From Sympetrum striolatum (Eukaryota > Arthropoda > Insecta > Odonata > Libellulidae): DNA of 64,000 nucleotides. Location: NCBI GenBank assembly GCA_947579665.1, contig CANPUZ010000072.1, forward strand, positions 1 to 64,000. Direction: 5' to 3'. Positions 12,499 to 24,065 of this stretch are shown piece after piece; position 1 is the first letter of the stretch, and every line of letters starts with the position of its first letter. Both the position numbers and the translations under genes were made by a program. The notes under the pieces are model-generated. The model made no database searches, was not told the DNA's origin, and worked only from the letters and a program-made list of their open reading frames with translations.

Positions 12499-13448
12499 GA
12501 AGGAATTAATCGCTGGATTTTATCAAATGTCTTATCGTGAAGACTACGCCTCTCGTCATTGCAATATAAAAATACGAGATTTTATATCACTTGATGTATA
12601 TTTTATTGAATTTCATATAATTCGATTGTCAGAAATATGCAAAAATGATTCTATTATTTGAAACAAGTGGTAATCTTAAAAATATATTCAATGTTACTAT
12701 CCATTGCATTCTTTGATTGTATCTTTTTCCCAGACAAGGCGGTAAACGCACGAAAAGAAAACAAACACATAGTTCTCACAGAAGCAAACGATGAGTTTGC
12801 CTTGAACTTGAAGGAAAGCAAGGCAAAGAATTGAAGGCCATTAGGAAGTCATTACTCGTCTTTTGGCATTGTTAGCATGAGCCTACTTCTTTTACTGATA
12901 CCTCGAAAGTGAAAGCAACGAAAATGAAACGAAAAAGATGCTTTGAAAATTCGAAATGAATTGAAGGCCGTTCGAAACCCATTACTAGTCTAAGAATGAC
13001 TGATCATGGCTTCTTTTGAAAGTGCTTTGAAAGTGAAAGCAACGGTGAAGGGAAGCAAAATATCAATAGGTGTTGGAAAAAGCTCATCGAAGAAAGCGAA
13101 ACTGCATTTCTGGGTCAGATCACAGAAAAATACAGAAAAGGGGTAAGGGTATGTCTGACCATTGCATTGCTGTACTGTACTAATTATTCTCCATTACAGT
13201 ACACCATATGATAATTATAAAAGATAGCAACATGCTACATGGTCGTTCAGATTATGTTGCTCAAAGTTCTTATTTAAAACCTTTTATTCACCCCAAAAAC
13301 TATTGATCAATAAATCACTTAATTGATAGTCCGTTCCACAGGTTTTTACTATATATTACACGATGTGAAAATAAAAGTTCACAGTCAATAACGGGAGGAC
13401 ATTTTCAAAATTCGTTATATTAGAGATTGATATAAAAATTGTGCTTAC

Positions 13449-13559
13449 CTAAGCTGAAGCTCCAATTCACTGAATATACCATCGAAGGATCTCCTGTACG
13501 TAATTCACTTCCTGAAGACGCCAATGAGCATAACGCCAAGACAATATCGGTGTTGCCTC
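13449..13559 (-). other. Candidate exon, 37 codons, inside the left arm
   Basis: On the minus strand a pyrimidine-rich tract with AG at 13561-13560 precedes an open 111-base segment that ends at a consensus donor (AG/GTAAGC, 13448-13443). It reads from GGNTDIVLALCSLASSG to VYSVNWSFSLG. The matching place in the right arm (about 21707-21815) has lost the acceptor AG (now GG) and soon runs into a stop. I do not recognise the peptide. It could be a real exon of an unknown gene whose duplicate died, or a chance frame. Confidence 0.3.
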
Positions 13560-15472
13560 CTAAACAATTAAAAAAGAGAAATTCCAAATTAAGAAAATAT
13601 GTAGATGGATAAAAATCAGAATTATAATCTAAAGCCATGCAAATGTAAAGCGAAGTAAGTAATTCGAAAACTCCGTATTCCTGTTCATTTGCAACCGTTG
13701 ACCAAACAGTTTAAAATATATTATAACATCATCACACAATATTAAAAAGGTAATAACTAATTATAATCATTTAAAGAAGCCTTAATTCAACTCTTAGAAA
13801 TTGGCTGAAGATATTGAATTAATGGCACGAAACAAAAACATTAATATTAGTGCTAATTTTTACCAAATCCATCAATATTCTTGGGTGATGAAGCTAAATT
13901 TTAAATGCAATTAAACAGTTAGAAATAAAAATGATTCAGATTATGAAATAATGCCGATTAAATTTAGAATTTCGTCGTTAAAGATAACAAGGAACTAGAG
14001 AACTTTAGCAACTAAAATTTTTGAAAAATCTTCTTAATTGATACATATCAGAAGAGTATTCTAAACCCGTGAAAATTTGAACTAAAACAAGCAATTCGAA
14101 TATAAATAATTAATAAATATGGCTACTTTAACGATCAGTATTGAGAATCAGTTTAAAAAATAACGACCGCTGAAGGAAATTAATATTAGAAATCCGCACA
14201 AAATTGAATAGAATTCCTGAATTGATAAGGCTAAATTTAAATCTAAATTACAATAATTAGAAACAAATTCGGTCCTGATTATGAGATAATGAATTTAATG
14301 TTTAAGATGACAAAGGCACTTTCATCGCGGAACAGTTAGAACTTCTTTAATTTAAGCCCCAAAAACGATTTTAAATCAATTTTAGAAGGTTCGATTAATA
14401 CAGTCGATGCCGTTGATAAGAATGCATCTATAAAAATTTCCTTCAACTACTGATTTCCTTTTAAATTCAAACCAGGATTACCGTGATGTTTATGAGTATG
14501 ATCTTAACTTAGGCTATAAATTAACAGAAGGACTAATTGGAAAATATATTCAAGTAAAAGTACGTATTGAACTATTTATTGATTACGGGAGGAAGGAATT
14601 TAAACCGAAAATATGATTTCTTGTTAAATTGAAAACTCATAAATGAAAACTGCATTGAATTCGAGTCCAGGTTCACTCGGAATTTGTTCTCTCGTCTCTT
14701 AATTTCAATTTCAACTTGTTACTCGTAATGAAAAGGCACTTGAAATTTGCAAGATTTTTGCTTTCAAAACAAATCTCCGATGACGACTTGAAATAGCTAA
14801 TTGCATACGTACGAAATATCCACTAGAGAAACAATTCAGAAGTTTAATTCCGATTGCGAGAAAAAATGTTTAACGAAATAAGGATCCAACTTCCAAATAA
14901 ATAAAAATTCCTAAAAAATGCATCACTTAATATTGAATCCGAACCTAATCAGGTGTGAAAAAATTATAATTTGCATTAGAGGGATGTTGCAACTTAATAT
15001 CATTATAACATTATAATAGACGCGAGAAAACCGGTATTGCTTCTGCGAATTTAATAAAAATACTAACAGGATGACGTAGATATAAAGACAATATAGATAT
15101 ATTACCTTATATTACCCTTCCATTATATTTAGTAATACAATCCATAAATTAATTAAAAATAAACAGCTACGATGCGTCCACATTTTCCGTTAAATTTCAA
15201 ATCCGATTTTCCCTTGTTTGTGTGATGACGTCATGCACTTACGGAAGCATAAAAATTAACGACAGAAATATTTTAGATTATTATTCAGATAAAACAAGTC
15301 ACTGGGCATAAACTGAGGAAAACGGGACTTCAGATTCTTGGCAAATTGAAAAAACATGCGGCAAGCCGAGGCTTTATCGGAATTTTTCTCTCGTTTTTTA
15401 TACGCAAATTAAGAGTTTAACTCGTACGGTTTCGGACGCTAATGAAAAGGCAGTTTAAATTTTCACAATCGC

Positions 15473-15706
15473 CTAAGACGATGAATTACAATCTTGAACC
15501 GAAAATAAACTTATTCTCGTAATCATAGAAGCAAGACCATTCCCACGCGATGACATATTTGCACTCATCGAAACATAAAAATCAAAATAAAAGGCTTTTA
15601 GATTCGGGAATTGAGTCCACGTAGGAAAATTTAAGGATTCGATTTCACGAGAAGAATAGGCGAAAACCGGTTTCTCGTCCCGGCGACATTCTTTTCTTAC
15701 TCTCAA
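15473..15706 (-). other. Open frame shared by both arms of the inverted repeat
   Basis: A 77-residue frame begins with RVRKECRRDEKPVFAYSSRE and has a clear counterpart at 19100-19318 on the plus strand (RVRKECRRDGKLVLAYSSRE). The counterpart shifts frame after about 45 residues. The similarity is explained by the inverted duplication and does not itself show coding. The longer left copy may preserve the older frame. No domain was recognised. Confidence 0.2.
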
Positions 15707-16616
15707 ACTCTCATAAAATGTCTTACATTCCTATTTTCAAGCAAACATGTTAACTTAATCCGCTAATGTCCATTGTTAACGAGCTTTTAAACCTGAAAAA
15801 GTTCTTACGAAATCGTATTAAACAGTTCCGATTCTAAATAATAATATTAATGTCATCTCGTTAATTCACTCTAAATTAAAATCAATCGCAAAATTATTCA
15901 AATGATGCGTCGTAGACTGATATTCCAAAAGGAAGAAACTTAAATTATATAATTCACCAACAGACTTTAGCAATATTTTCTCTGACATTACCTTATAAGG
16001 TATTTAATGAGACTTACCATAACTGGAAATCCTGGGTGACAAAGATGGACGTTGAGTATGACAACAAATTCAAATTCAACTGCTCCTCAAACACAGGTTG
16101 TCAGCACGACCTCTCTCGCAGAAATCCAGAGAGCAACTGACGAAAAGACCGTCCGCGCAATGGATGAACTATACTGCTGTCACCTGATTGGTCCAACTTT
16201 AACCGTCTTTCATCTTGGCCCCGCCCACCAACCGTCATGAAAATTTTCCACTGCTAACGATAGCAATTATAATTCAACGAATTTATTAAAATATCATTTG
16301 AAATATATGATGAATAATTTTCGTAGATTTTAATTATTTTATTTAAATTTCTCGATATCGTCGAAGTGCTGGATCGAAAAATATCAGTTTGCTTGATCTA
16401 AATATTATATGTTCTTAAAAAACATCTATATTTGGGTCCGGGTATTTAAGACTTTTAGGTTTTTTTATTTTCGAAAATGTAATAACGACTCACAAATTAA
16501 TTTAATAACCATTCATCCCAAAAGAGAAAAATGTAGCAACCATATCGATGTAATTAATATACGCACAACTACTAACAAGATCTCATTGCAAGGATACGTT
16601 TTGATCAAAAGAAGTG

Positions 16617-18191
16617 CAGGTTTTCAAGAAATGACGTACATATTTACGAATAAAGCGAGAATATCTTATATTTTACTCTTAGAAATTCCTCTTTAATATA
16701 CCAATTCTCTCGCTAGTCAAACACGTTATCTACGATGTCAACCAAAGATACATTTTATGAAGCAGAATTATTAAAACGAGACATAAAAGTTGATTGAATG
16801 ATACATTAAACGTTGATGTAAACGAATTATAATATAGTATAATAGCTTACGGACCAGGAATGCACTATTGACCACTCAATGAAACACGAAATTTTCTAGA
16901 ATAGGACGAAATTTGCTCTATTAAAGGTAAATCGGCTTGCATGAATATCTCATTTCTAATCTATGTAGTTAATTTACAGCCATTCAAAGGAATGCAAACA
17001 CCACTCTCATCGTACTTACATGACCTCCATCTTGCGTCGATGGTGAATGTAGTTTGATGGAAGGATTCTGTGCTCTTAGAACTGCGTGATATGAAATCCC
17101 TTCACCCTGAGTCGTCTCGTTGATGGTTGTTACGCCGATTTAAAATAGTACTCGTGTCCACTATTATTCAAGGAAGTTACTGATCGACAGTTAGATCGTC
17201 ATTATTTGACTGGTATTCGTTAATTGTTAACAATACTAGATAAACCAGCCAAGAATCTCTCCCATTATGCAACTTTATAACCACGAGTTAAATAAGGTAA
17301 TCAGTTAACGATAAGAAATGGCGAAATTAACGTGAAACACTTGGGAATCGACAACTTCACGTCTTTAAACACTACGATCGAGATTCAAAGCAATGTGCAC
17401 AATAATAAGATAAAATATAACAAGATGTTTGTCGGAGCACTGGTTTCAAGTAATTTCACAGTACTTACGTAGTGTTTTCGTATCGACAAAAATGGTGGGT
17501 TTTCCACAAAATGTCTGCTACAATTTGATGATTCCATAGATACGTTTTTACGTAGCACTCAGTTATTCACAGTGATTAAATTCAGAAAGTACGCAATCTG
17601 AAGCATTGTTATCAAACTTATTCCAAAAAATGAACACTTACAAGCACTATAATTGGTATTCCAACTCTAGAACGCCATTTCATAGTTTCTTCTCTAAGTC
17701 ACGAGGTGATTGCGCTCCACGCCTAAAGAGAATTCCGATTGTCTTCGAAAATATGAAGAACGCAATTCGCGTTTCTGAGGCAGTGAATAATGGAGGGAAA
17801 ACGTTTTGTTTCCTGTTATCAGAGTACTTACTGCTGAAGTTAAAGGGCTGCGCATTAACCTCCCGGTTTAAGCAAGGACCTGTGTGAAACCTAAAGTCAA
17901 AAATATCTTTAAGAGGTTATAAATGTTCATCTGTGCACAGTTCGTTTGTTGCAAATTGACAATGTTGCTTTAACTTCAGGATCTCTTGATTTTGAGTGTG
18001 CCACGGAAGAGAATGAGAGTGGAATCTAAAATAAAGAGTTTAAGCTGTCGGCCTGATATACAGCGTTATCCAAAAGTAAGTGTTGAAAAGTGCGTTATTA
18101 TAACTCTGCGATAGAAGAATAGTCATGATAGAAAACCTCATGTTTGATTGATTTCACGCTGGAGCTGTACGAATCGGGCACAATCACACAT
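16617..18191. other. Unique 1.6-kb spacer of the inverted repeat
   Basis: This sequence has no reverse-complement partner in the window and would form the loop if the arms paired. It is somewhat less AT-rich than the surroundings. The plus-strand open frame at 17606-17887 (93 residues) shows no known domain. A minus-strand frame ends at a good donor (GTAAGT at 17019-17014), but no acceptor was found upstream before a stop. Confidence 0.6.
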
Positions 18192-20279
18192 CACATTCTT
18201 TTGATTAAAAAGCAACCTTGCAATTAAATCTTGCGAGTAGTTGTGCGTATATTAATTACATCGATATGATTGCTACATTTTTGTCTTTCGGGATGAATTG
18301 TTATGATATTAATATGTAAATCGCTATTTCATTTTCGAAAATAAGGAACCTAAAAATCTTAATATCCGGACCCATATATAGATGTTATTTTAGAACATAT
18401 TATATTTAGATTAGGCAAACTGATATTTTTCGATTAAGCAATTCGACGATATCGTGAAATTTAAACAAAATATTTAATATCTACGAAAAAAATTGATTAT
18501 TATTTTAAAATGATACTTTAATAAATTCATTGAAATACAATTGCTATGGTTAGGAGTGGAAAATTTCCATGGCGGTTGGTGGGCAGAGCCAAGCTGACCG
18601 ACGCTTACATTTGGACCAATCAGGTGACAGCACTATTGTTCATTAGTTGCGCAGACGGTTTTTTCGTCAATTCCTGCCTGAATTTCTGCGAGAGAGGTCG
18701 TGCTGAAACCTGTATTTGAAAAACAGTTGAATTTGACTTTGTTGTCATGCTTAACGTCCATCTTTGTCACCCAGGATTTCCAGTCAATGGTAAGTCTCAT
18801 TAAATACTTTATTATGTATTGTCTGAGAAAACATTGCTAAAGTCTGGTGGTGAATTAAATAATTTAAGTTTCTTTCTAGTTTTATATCAGTGCACGACGT
18901 ATAATTTGAATAATTTTGTGATTGATTTTAATTTAGGATGAATTACTGAGATGACAGTAATCTTTTATTTAGAATCGGAACTGCTTAATACGATTTCGTA
19001 AGAACTTTCTCGGGTTTAAAAGCTCGTTAAGCATGGTCATTAGTGGATTAAGGAAACATGTTTGCTTGAAAATCGGAATCTAAGACATATTATGGCAGTT
19101 TGAGAGTAAGAAAAGAATGTCGCCGGGACGGGAAACTGGTTCTCGCATATTCTTCTCGAGAAATCGAATACTTAAATTTTCCTACGTCGACTCAATTCCC
19201 GAATATAAAAGCCTTTTCTTTTGATTTTTATGCTTCTGAGTGCAAATATGTCATCGCGTGGGAATGGTGTTGCTTCTATGATTACGAGAATAAGTTTATG
19301 TTCGGTTCAAGATTGTAATTCATCGTCTTAGGCGATTGTGAAAATTTAAACTGACTTTTCATAAGCGTCCGAAACCGTACGATTGAAACTCTGAATTTGC
19401 GTATAGAAAACGAGATAAAATCTCCGATGAAGCCTTGAACTTGGCTTTGCCTCACGTATTTTTAATCTGCCTAGAATACAGATCTGCAGTTTATACGACA
19501 TGTTTTATCAGAATATATTTTTAAATTAGTTCTATCGTTAATTCTTATGCTTCGCTAAGTGTATGACGTCATCACATAAACAAGGGAAGATCGGGTTTGA
19601 ATTTTAACGGAAATTGTGGACGAATCGTAGCTGTTCACTTTTCATTTATTTATAGAATGTATTAACTTAATATTTTAGAATATGAATATAGTGGAATAGA
19701 TTTATATCGTCTTTATATATACGTAATCCTGTTTGTATTTCTTTTTATTCGCAGAAGCAATACCGGTCTTCTCTTGTCTATTATAATGTCATAATGATAT
19801 TAAGTTGCAGCATCCCTCCAATGAGAACAATAATTTTTTCACAACATATTGGTTTCGGAATCAATATTTTGTGATCCTTTTTTGGAATTTTGATTAATTG
19901 GGGCGTTAGATCCTTATTTCGTTAAACATTTATTCTCGCAATCGGAAATTAACTTCTGAATTGTTTCTCTAGTGGATATTTCGTACGTATGCAATTAGCT
20001 ATTTCAAGTCGTCATCGGAAATTTGTTTTGAAAGCTAATAATCTTGCATATTGCAACTGCCTTTTCATTACGAGTAACAAGTTGACATTGAAATTAATAA
20101 ACGAGAGAAAAAATTCAGATTCAGCCAGGAATCGAACTCAGCGCAGTTTTTTAGTACAAGTTTTGAGTTTTCCAAGAATAGAGTTTTGTCTGGTTTGATT
20201 TCCTTCCTCCCGTAATTGAAAAACAGTTCAATACATAGTTTTACTTGAATATATTTTCAAATTTGTCCTTCTGTTAATT

Positions 20280-20487
20280 GAAAAGAGATTTCTGCTTTTC
20301 CACAATAAATTTTATTTGGGAACTACCGGTTTCGGTACATTACCATCGTCAGGTTCACACACAACTGAATTATCAAACTGCCGAGGCATACATTGTAATT
20401 TGAGTGAATAAAAACCTTTGTGGAAAAGTAGAAATCTTTCTTCAATTGTATCTTTCCACAACATCTCGGCCGAATCGATTGATTATA
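20280..20487 (-). mobile_element. Short Penelope-associated-type insertion in the right arm
   Basis: This 208-bp segment is missing from the left arm, where the empty site reads through near 14530-14545. It is bounded by the 12-bp direct repeat 'cttctgttaatt' at 20268-20279 and 20488-20499, a target-site duplication. It starts and ends with 'ccaca'-rich segments and carries a hammerhead-like core (see 20320-20356). A relative lies at about 23600-23760. It encodes nothing and would be mobilised in trans if it ever was. Confidence 0.75.
20320..20356 (-). ncRNA. Compact hammerhead-ribozyme-like motif
   Basis: Read on the minus strand, in order: stem I 5' side GAAC; CTGACGA, which fits the hammerhead CUGANGA core; one extra T; hairpin GGTA-ATG-TACC as stem II; GAA; the self-complementary ACCGGT as a minimal stem III; A as the residue before the cleavage site; and GTTC, which closes stem I with GAAC. 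The short palindromic stem III fits the small hammerhead variants known from Penelope-like retroelements, which cleave as dimers. The extra T between core and stem II departs from the textbook motif, so activity is unproven. Confidence 0.6.
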
Positions 20488-20787
20488 CTTCTGTTAATTC
20501 TTAGGCTTTGTTTAGATCATACTCATAAACATTACGGTAATCCTGGTATGAATTAAAAAGGAAATCAGCAGTTGAAGGAAACTTTAATAGATGCAATCTT
20601 ATCAACGGCATTGATTATGTTAATCAAAAATCTTAATTTTGATTTATAATTTTTTGTGGCTTCAATTTCAGAGGTTCTAACCGTTCCGCAATGAAAATGC
20701 CTTTGTCATCTTTAACATTAAATTCATTATCTCATAATCAGAACCAAATTTCTTTCTAATAATTGTAATTAAGATTTAAATTTAGCC

Positions 20788-21011
20788 TGGAATGAAGATA
20801 GGAAATGTCTTTGCTCATGAAGTAGTGCGACTGAAACCCAATTATAAGCAAAGGTGAAAAGAAGCGACATGACTGGGACTTGAACCCAGGTGTCCTACAT
20901 TCCGGGCAGGTATTCTACCACTAAACTACCTAAACTAAGAAAACCTGCCGGAAAATGGGAGACCCAGGTTCGAGTCCCAGTCATGTCGCTATTTTTCGCC
21001 TCTGTATATCA
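20788..21011. mobile_element. Double-headed tRNA-like element inserted in the right arm
   Basis: Absent from the left arm. It is flanked by 'ttaaatttagcc' (20776-20787) and 'ttaaatttaccc' (21012-21023), a 12-bp target duplication with one mismatch. On the minus strand, about 20930-20855 reads as a tRNA-Gly-like head with box A ('tttagtggtagaat') and box B ('gggttcaagtccc'). On the plus strand, about 20960-21000 holds a second box B ('aggttcgagtccc'). The ends are inverted repeats built on 'agcgacatgactgggac'. A single SINE would have one head; this one has two facing each other. Confidence 0.7.
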
Positions 21012-22742
21012 TTAAATTTACCCTAACCATTTAAGGAATTCTATTCCACTTTGTACGAATTTGTAAAATTAGTTCCTGTCAGCGGTCGTTATTTTTTAAA
21101 CTTACTCTCAATATTATTCGTTGATGTGATCATATTTATTATTAATTTATATTCAAACTGCATGTTTTGCTTTAATTTTTAATGGGTTTAGAATAATCTT
21201 CTGATTTATTTTCAATTTAGAAGAATTTACAGAAGTTTTAGTTGCTATAGTTCCCCAGTTCCTTGTTACCTTTAACGGCTTAATTTTAAATTTAAATGGC
21301 ATTATTTCATAATATGAATTATATTTATTTCTTACAGTTTAATTGCAATTTAAATTTAGTTTGATCACTCTAGGTATATTGTTCGATTTGGTACATATTG
21401 GTACTGATATTGAAGTTTTTGTTTCGTGTCATGATTTCAATATCATCAGCCAATGTCTAAGAGTTTAATTAAGGCTTCTTTCATTGGTATTTAATATTAA
21501 TTATTATCTTCTTAATATTGTGCGATGATGTAACAAAATATTTTTAACTGTTTGGTCAACGGTTGCAAATGAACAGGAATACGTAGTTTTCACATTACCC
21601 GTTTCGCTTTACATTTACGTGGCTTTAGAATATAGTTCTGATTTTAATCCATATATGTATTTTATTAATTTGAAATTTATAATTTTTAATTGTTTGGGAG
21701 ACAACACCAATATTGTCCTGCTTATTGCTCATGGCCGTCTTCTAGAAGTGAAAGTCCTGCAGGAGATCCTTCGATGGTAATTACAGTGGATTGGAGCTTC
21801 AGCTTTGGTAAGCAGAATATATATTTTTATATCGAACTCTAATATCACGTATTTTGAAATTTTCCTCCAGTTATGGACTATTATTCACATCGTTTATTAT
21901 ATTATAAAAACTTGTGGAACGGACTATCAATAAGTTATTTTTTGATTTTGGGAGTGAAATAAAAGTAATTCATAAGAACCTTGAGCATTACAACAAACCT
22001 GAACGACTATGTAGTAAGTTGCAATTTTTTTAAAATCTCGTTTGATTTAATTTAATGGAGAGTATAAGTGCAGTACAGTAATGCAATTGTCAGACATACC
22101 CTTTCATTTTTCTGTGATTAGACGCAGAAATGCAGTTTCGCTTTCTTCGATGAGCTCTTTCCAAAACATTTTGATATTTTGCATCCCTTCACCGTTGCTT
22201 TCACTTTCAAAGCACTTTAAAAATAAGCTATGATCACGTAAACAATCGCTCTTAGACCAGTAATGGCTTTCCAACGGCCTTCAATTCATTTCACATTTTC
22301 CAAGCATCGTTTTCATTTCATTTTCGTTGCTTTTACTTTCGAGGTATCAGTAAAAGAAGTAGGCTCATACTTACAATGCTAAAAGACGAGTAATGACTTC
22401 CCAATGGCCTTCTATTCTTTGCCTTACTGTCCTTCAAGTTCAAGGCGAACTCATCGTTTGCTTCGTTGAGAAATATGTGTTTGTTTTCTTTCGTGCATTT
22501 ACCGCCTTGTCTTGGAAAAAGATACAATCAAAGAATGCAATGGAACTAAAATTGAATATATTTTTTAGATTACCACTAGTTTCAAATAATATTATACTTT
22601 TTGCATATTCGTGATACTCGAATTCTATCCATTTAAATAAAATATACATCGAGTGATACTAAATCTCGTATTTTTATGCTGCAATGACGAGAGGCGAAAG
22701 CTTCACCATAAGACTTGATTAAATCCAGCGATTAATTCCTGC

Positions 22743-23599
22743 ATTAAGTAAACAGACTTTACTTTCACATTTTGCAGATTAATTTAAATTTCATCATCTT
22801 ATGGTATTTAGAAGTATTAAAAAATTTTATATTTCAAATTAAGGAAGACATTTTTGAGTGATATTTATGAATTTAACATATAGTTTTTGCTTATTAAAGT
22901 ATTTATAATGTATAGCTTTTGCTTCTAAAATTCCAAACAAGAGAGAGACATGGCTGTTTTTATATGTCTGATAATGTTAAAATAACTTATTTCCTTCTTA
23001 GCATTTTGCCAAATATTCAAATTTAATAATCACATTCATATATTCCTCCTGAGTCTATGAACTATTTAAATTATTGCATTACATTATATTTAGATTTGCT
23101 TATTTCCCTATTACGTGGAGTTTCTATGTAAATGCCGATTTGAATGTGACTTTACCACTACGTTTAGATGACGGTTGCATTAAAAACAATCGTTGGCTTA
23201 TAAGCTAGTCAAATCAAACTGTACAGACTCCGTACAATCCTTTTTCTCAGAGAATTGGATATTAAACTTTCGATTGCCTTACCTATTAATAACGCAATAA
23301 AAGAAGGATATTGAGTACCCCCCGTTAGTTGTCACATGAAAAAGACGTATCTGACATCCTGGAGAATGGATTTAAATTCACGTTTTTTTCCTCAATTATA
23401 ATTATAAAATAAGGAATTAATATTTGGAGATTCTAATGATTGCTAAAGATCAATGTTTTGCGAGAAAATCATAGTTTTTCCAGAATTCTTTCGGCATATT
23501 AGCGCATTTACCAAGGCCATTCATTCCACTTTTTAGAAATGCCGCTTCCTTTAATTATAATTTCATCTTATGAATTACGTTCTTTCTTTCAAACGCTAA
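22743..23599. other. Non-coding, nothing recognised
   Basis: AT-rich flank of the right arm with no supported gene, tRNA or repeat. Confidence 0.4.
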
Positions 23600-23765
23600 T
23601 AATTCTGAGGAAAATATATTTTTTCCACAAATGATATTTTTGCCTACAAGCAACAAAAGCACGATCAGGTGACGACGATCATTCGTCGAAACCGGTCGTG
23701 TTTTTGATGTTGCTAGGCTAAATACAACTTGTGGAATAAGTACAATATGTTTTACATACAGATTC
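23600..23765 (+). mobile_element. Second Penelope-associated-type short element
   Basis: It has the same layout as the 20280 insertion: 'ccaca' near the start (23629), the GAAACCGGT word in the centre, and 'ttgtggaataag' at the end. No target duplication could be assigned. It lies immediately before the first of the duplicated double-headed tRNA-like blocks. Confidence 0.5.
23669..23700 (+). ncRNA. Degenerate hammerhead-like motif
   Basis: On the plus strand GTGACGA (23669-23675) replaces the expected CTGANGA, so the first core C is lost. Then come 12 bases of putative stem II region, GAA (23688-23690), palindromic ACCGGT (23691-23696) and C before the cleavage position. The spacing between core and GAA is 12 bases, exactly as in the 20320 copy. 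A competing CGACGA/TCGTCG hairpin is possible and stem I is not convincing, so this copy is probably inactive. Confidence 0.4.
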
Positions 23766-23869
23766 ACAAATCTCCAGGAAAATACTTAATTATTTTTCAA
23801 CATGCGATGTAAATTAAATTTTACTTAGCGAAGGAAAGCCTATGGCTTTAACAGTGTAGTACAAGAAGT

Positions 23870-24065
23870 GAAAAATAGTGACTTTGCTGGGACTCGAAGA
23901 CAAGCACACCACTTCAAAGGATGTAGCTATGTAGATTATTAGATAATATACTAGTATTTTAGTGGTTAGAATGACGGTAATGTAGAGCGATTGGATCACC
24001 CGCCCGGAATGTGAGAGACCCGGGTTCGTGTCCCAGTCAAGTCACTATTTTTAATTTCTCGTAAA
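23870..24065. mobile_element. Double-headed tRNA-like element, copy 2
   Basis: The ends are inverted repeats: 'aaaaatagtgacttt' with 'ctgggactcga' on the left, and 'gtgtcccagtcaagtcacta' on the right. The right half is a plus-strand tRNA-like head with box A ('tttagtggttagaatgac') and box B ('gggttcgtgtccc'). The left half is a decayed minus-strand box B. The body is longer than in the sister copy because of extra sequence at 23.92-23.96 kb. Confidence 0.6.

Larger units (their letters stand above)
12499..16616 (+). repeat. Left arm (about 4.1 kb) of a giant inverted repeat
   Basis: The reverse complement of this segment matches 18192-22742 nearly end to end. Matched anchors: 12501-12515 with 22727-22742, 12720-12910 with 22325-22540, 13401-13560 with 21690-21880, 15480-15700 with 19095-19320, and 16085-16160 with 18660-18740. 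A stretch of about 300 bases compared by eye near 15.4-15.7 kb is about 90% identical. Within the arm a unit of about 129 bp is tandemly doubled near 12832 and 12961. No transposase or other domain was recognised. The arm may be a very large fold-back element, one member of an inverted pair of an unknown element, or an inverted segmental duplication. Confidence 0.93.
18192..22742 (-). repeat. Right arm (about 4.55 kb) of the giant inverted repeat
   Basis: Reverse-complement partner of 12499-16616. It is about 430 bases longer, which is accounted for almost exactly by two insertions absent from the left arm (20280-20487 and 20788-21011, each plus its target duplication). The rest aligns colinearly. 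Both inner ends share a 'cttcttttgat'-type word and both outer ends share 'ccagcgattaattcct', so the boundaries are sharp. Confidence 0.93.

Noticed and set aside
17020..17140. Possible minus-strand exon ending at a consensus GTAAGT donor
   Set aside because: The only good frame is closed by a stop a few codons upstream of the interesting stretch, with no acceptor AG in between.
15473..19318. Conserved protein inferred from similar open frames in both arms
   Set aside because: The similarity is fully explained by the inverted duplication at DNA level; the right copy shifts frame and no excess of silent changes is evident by eye.
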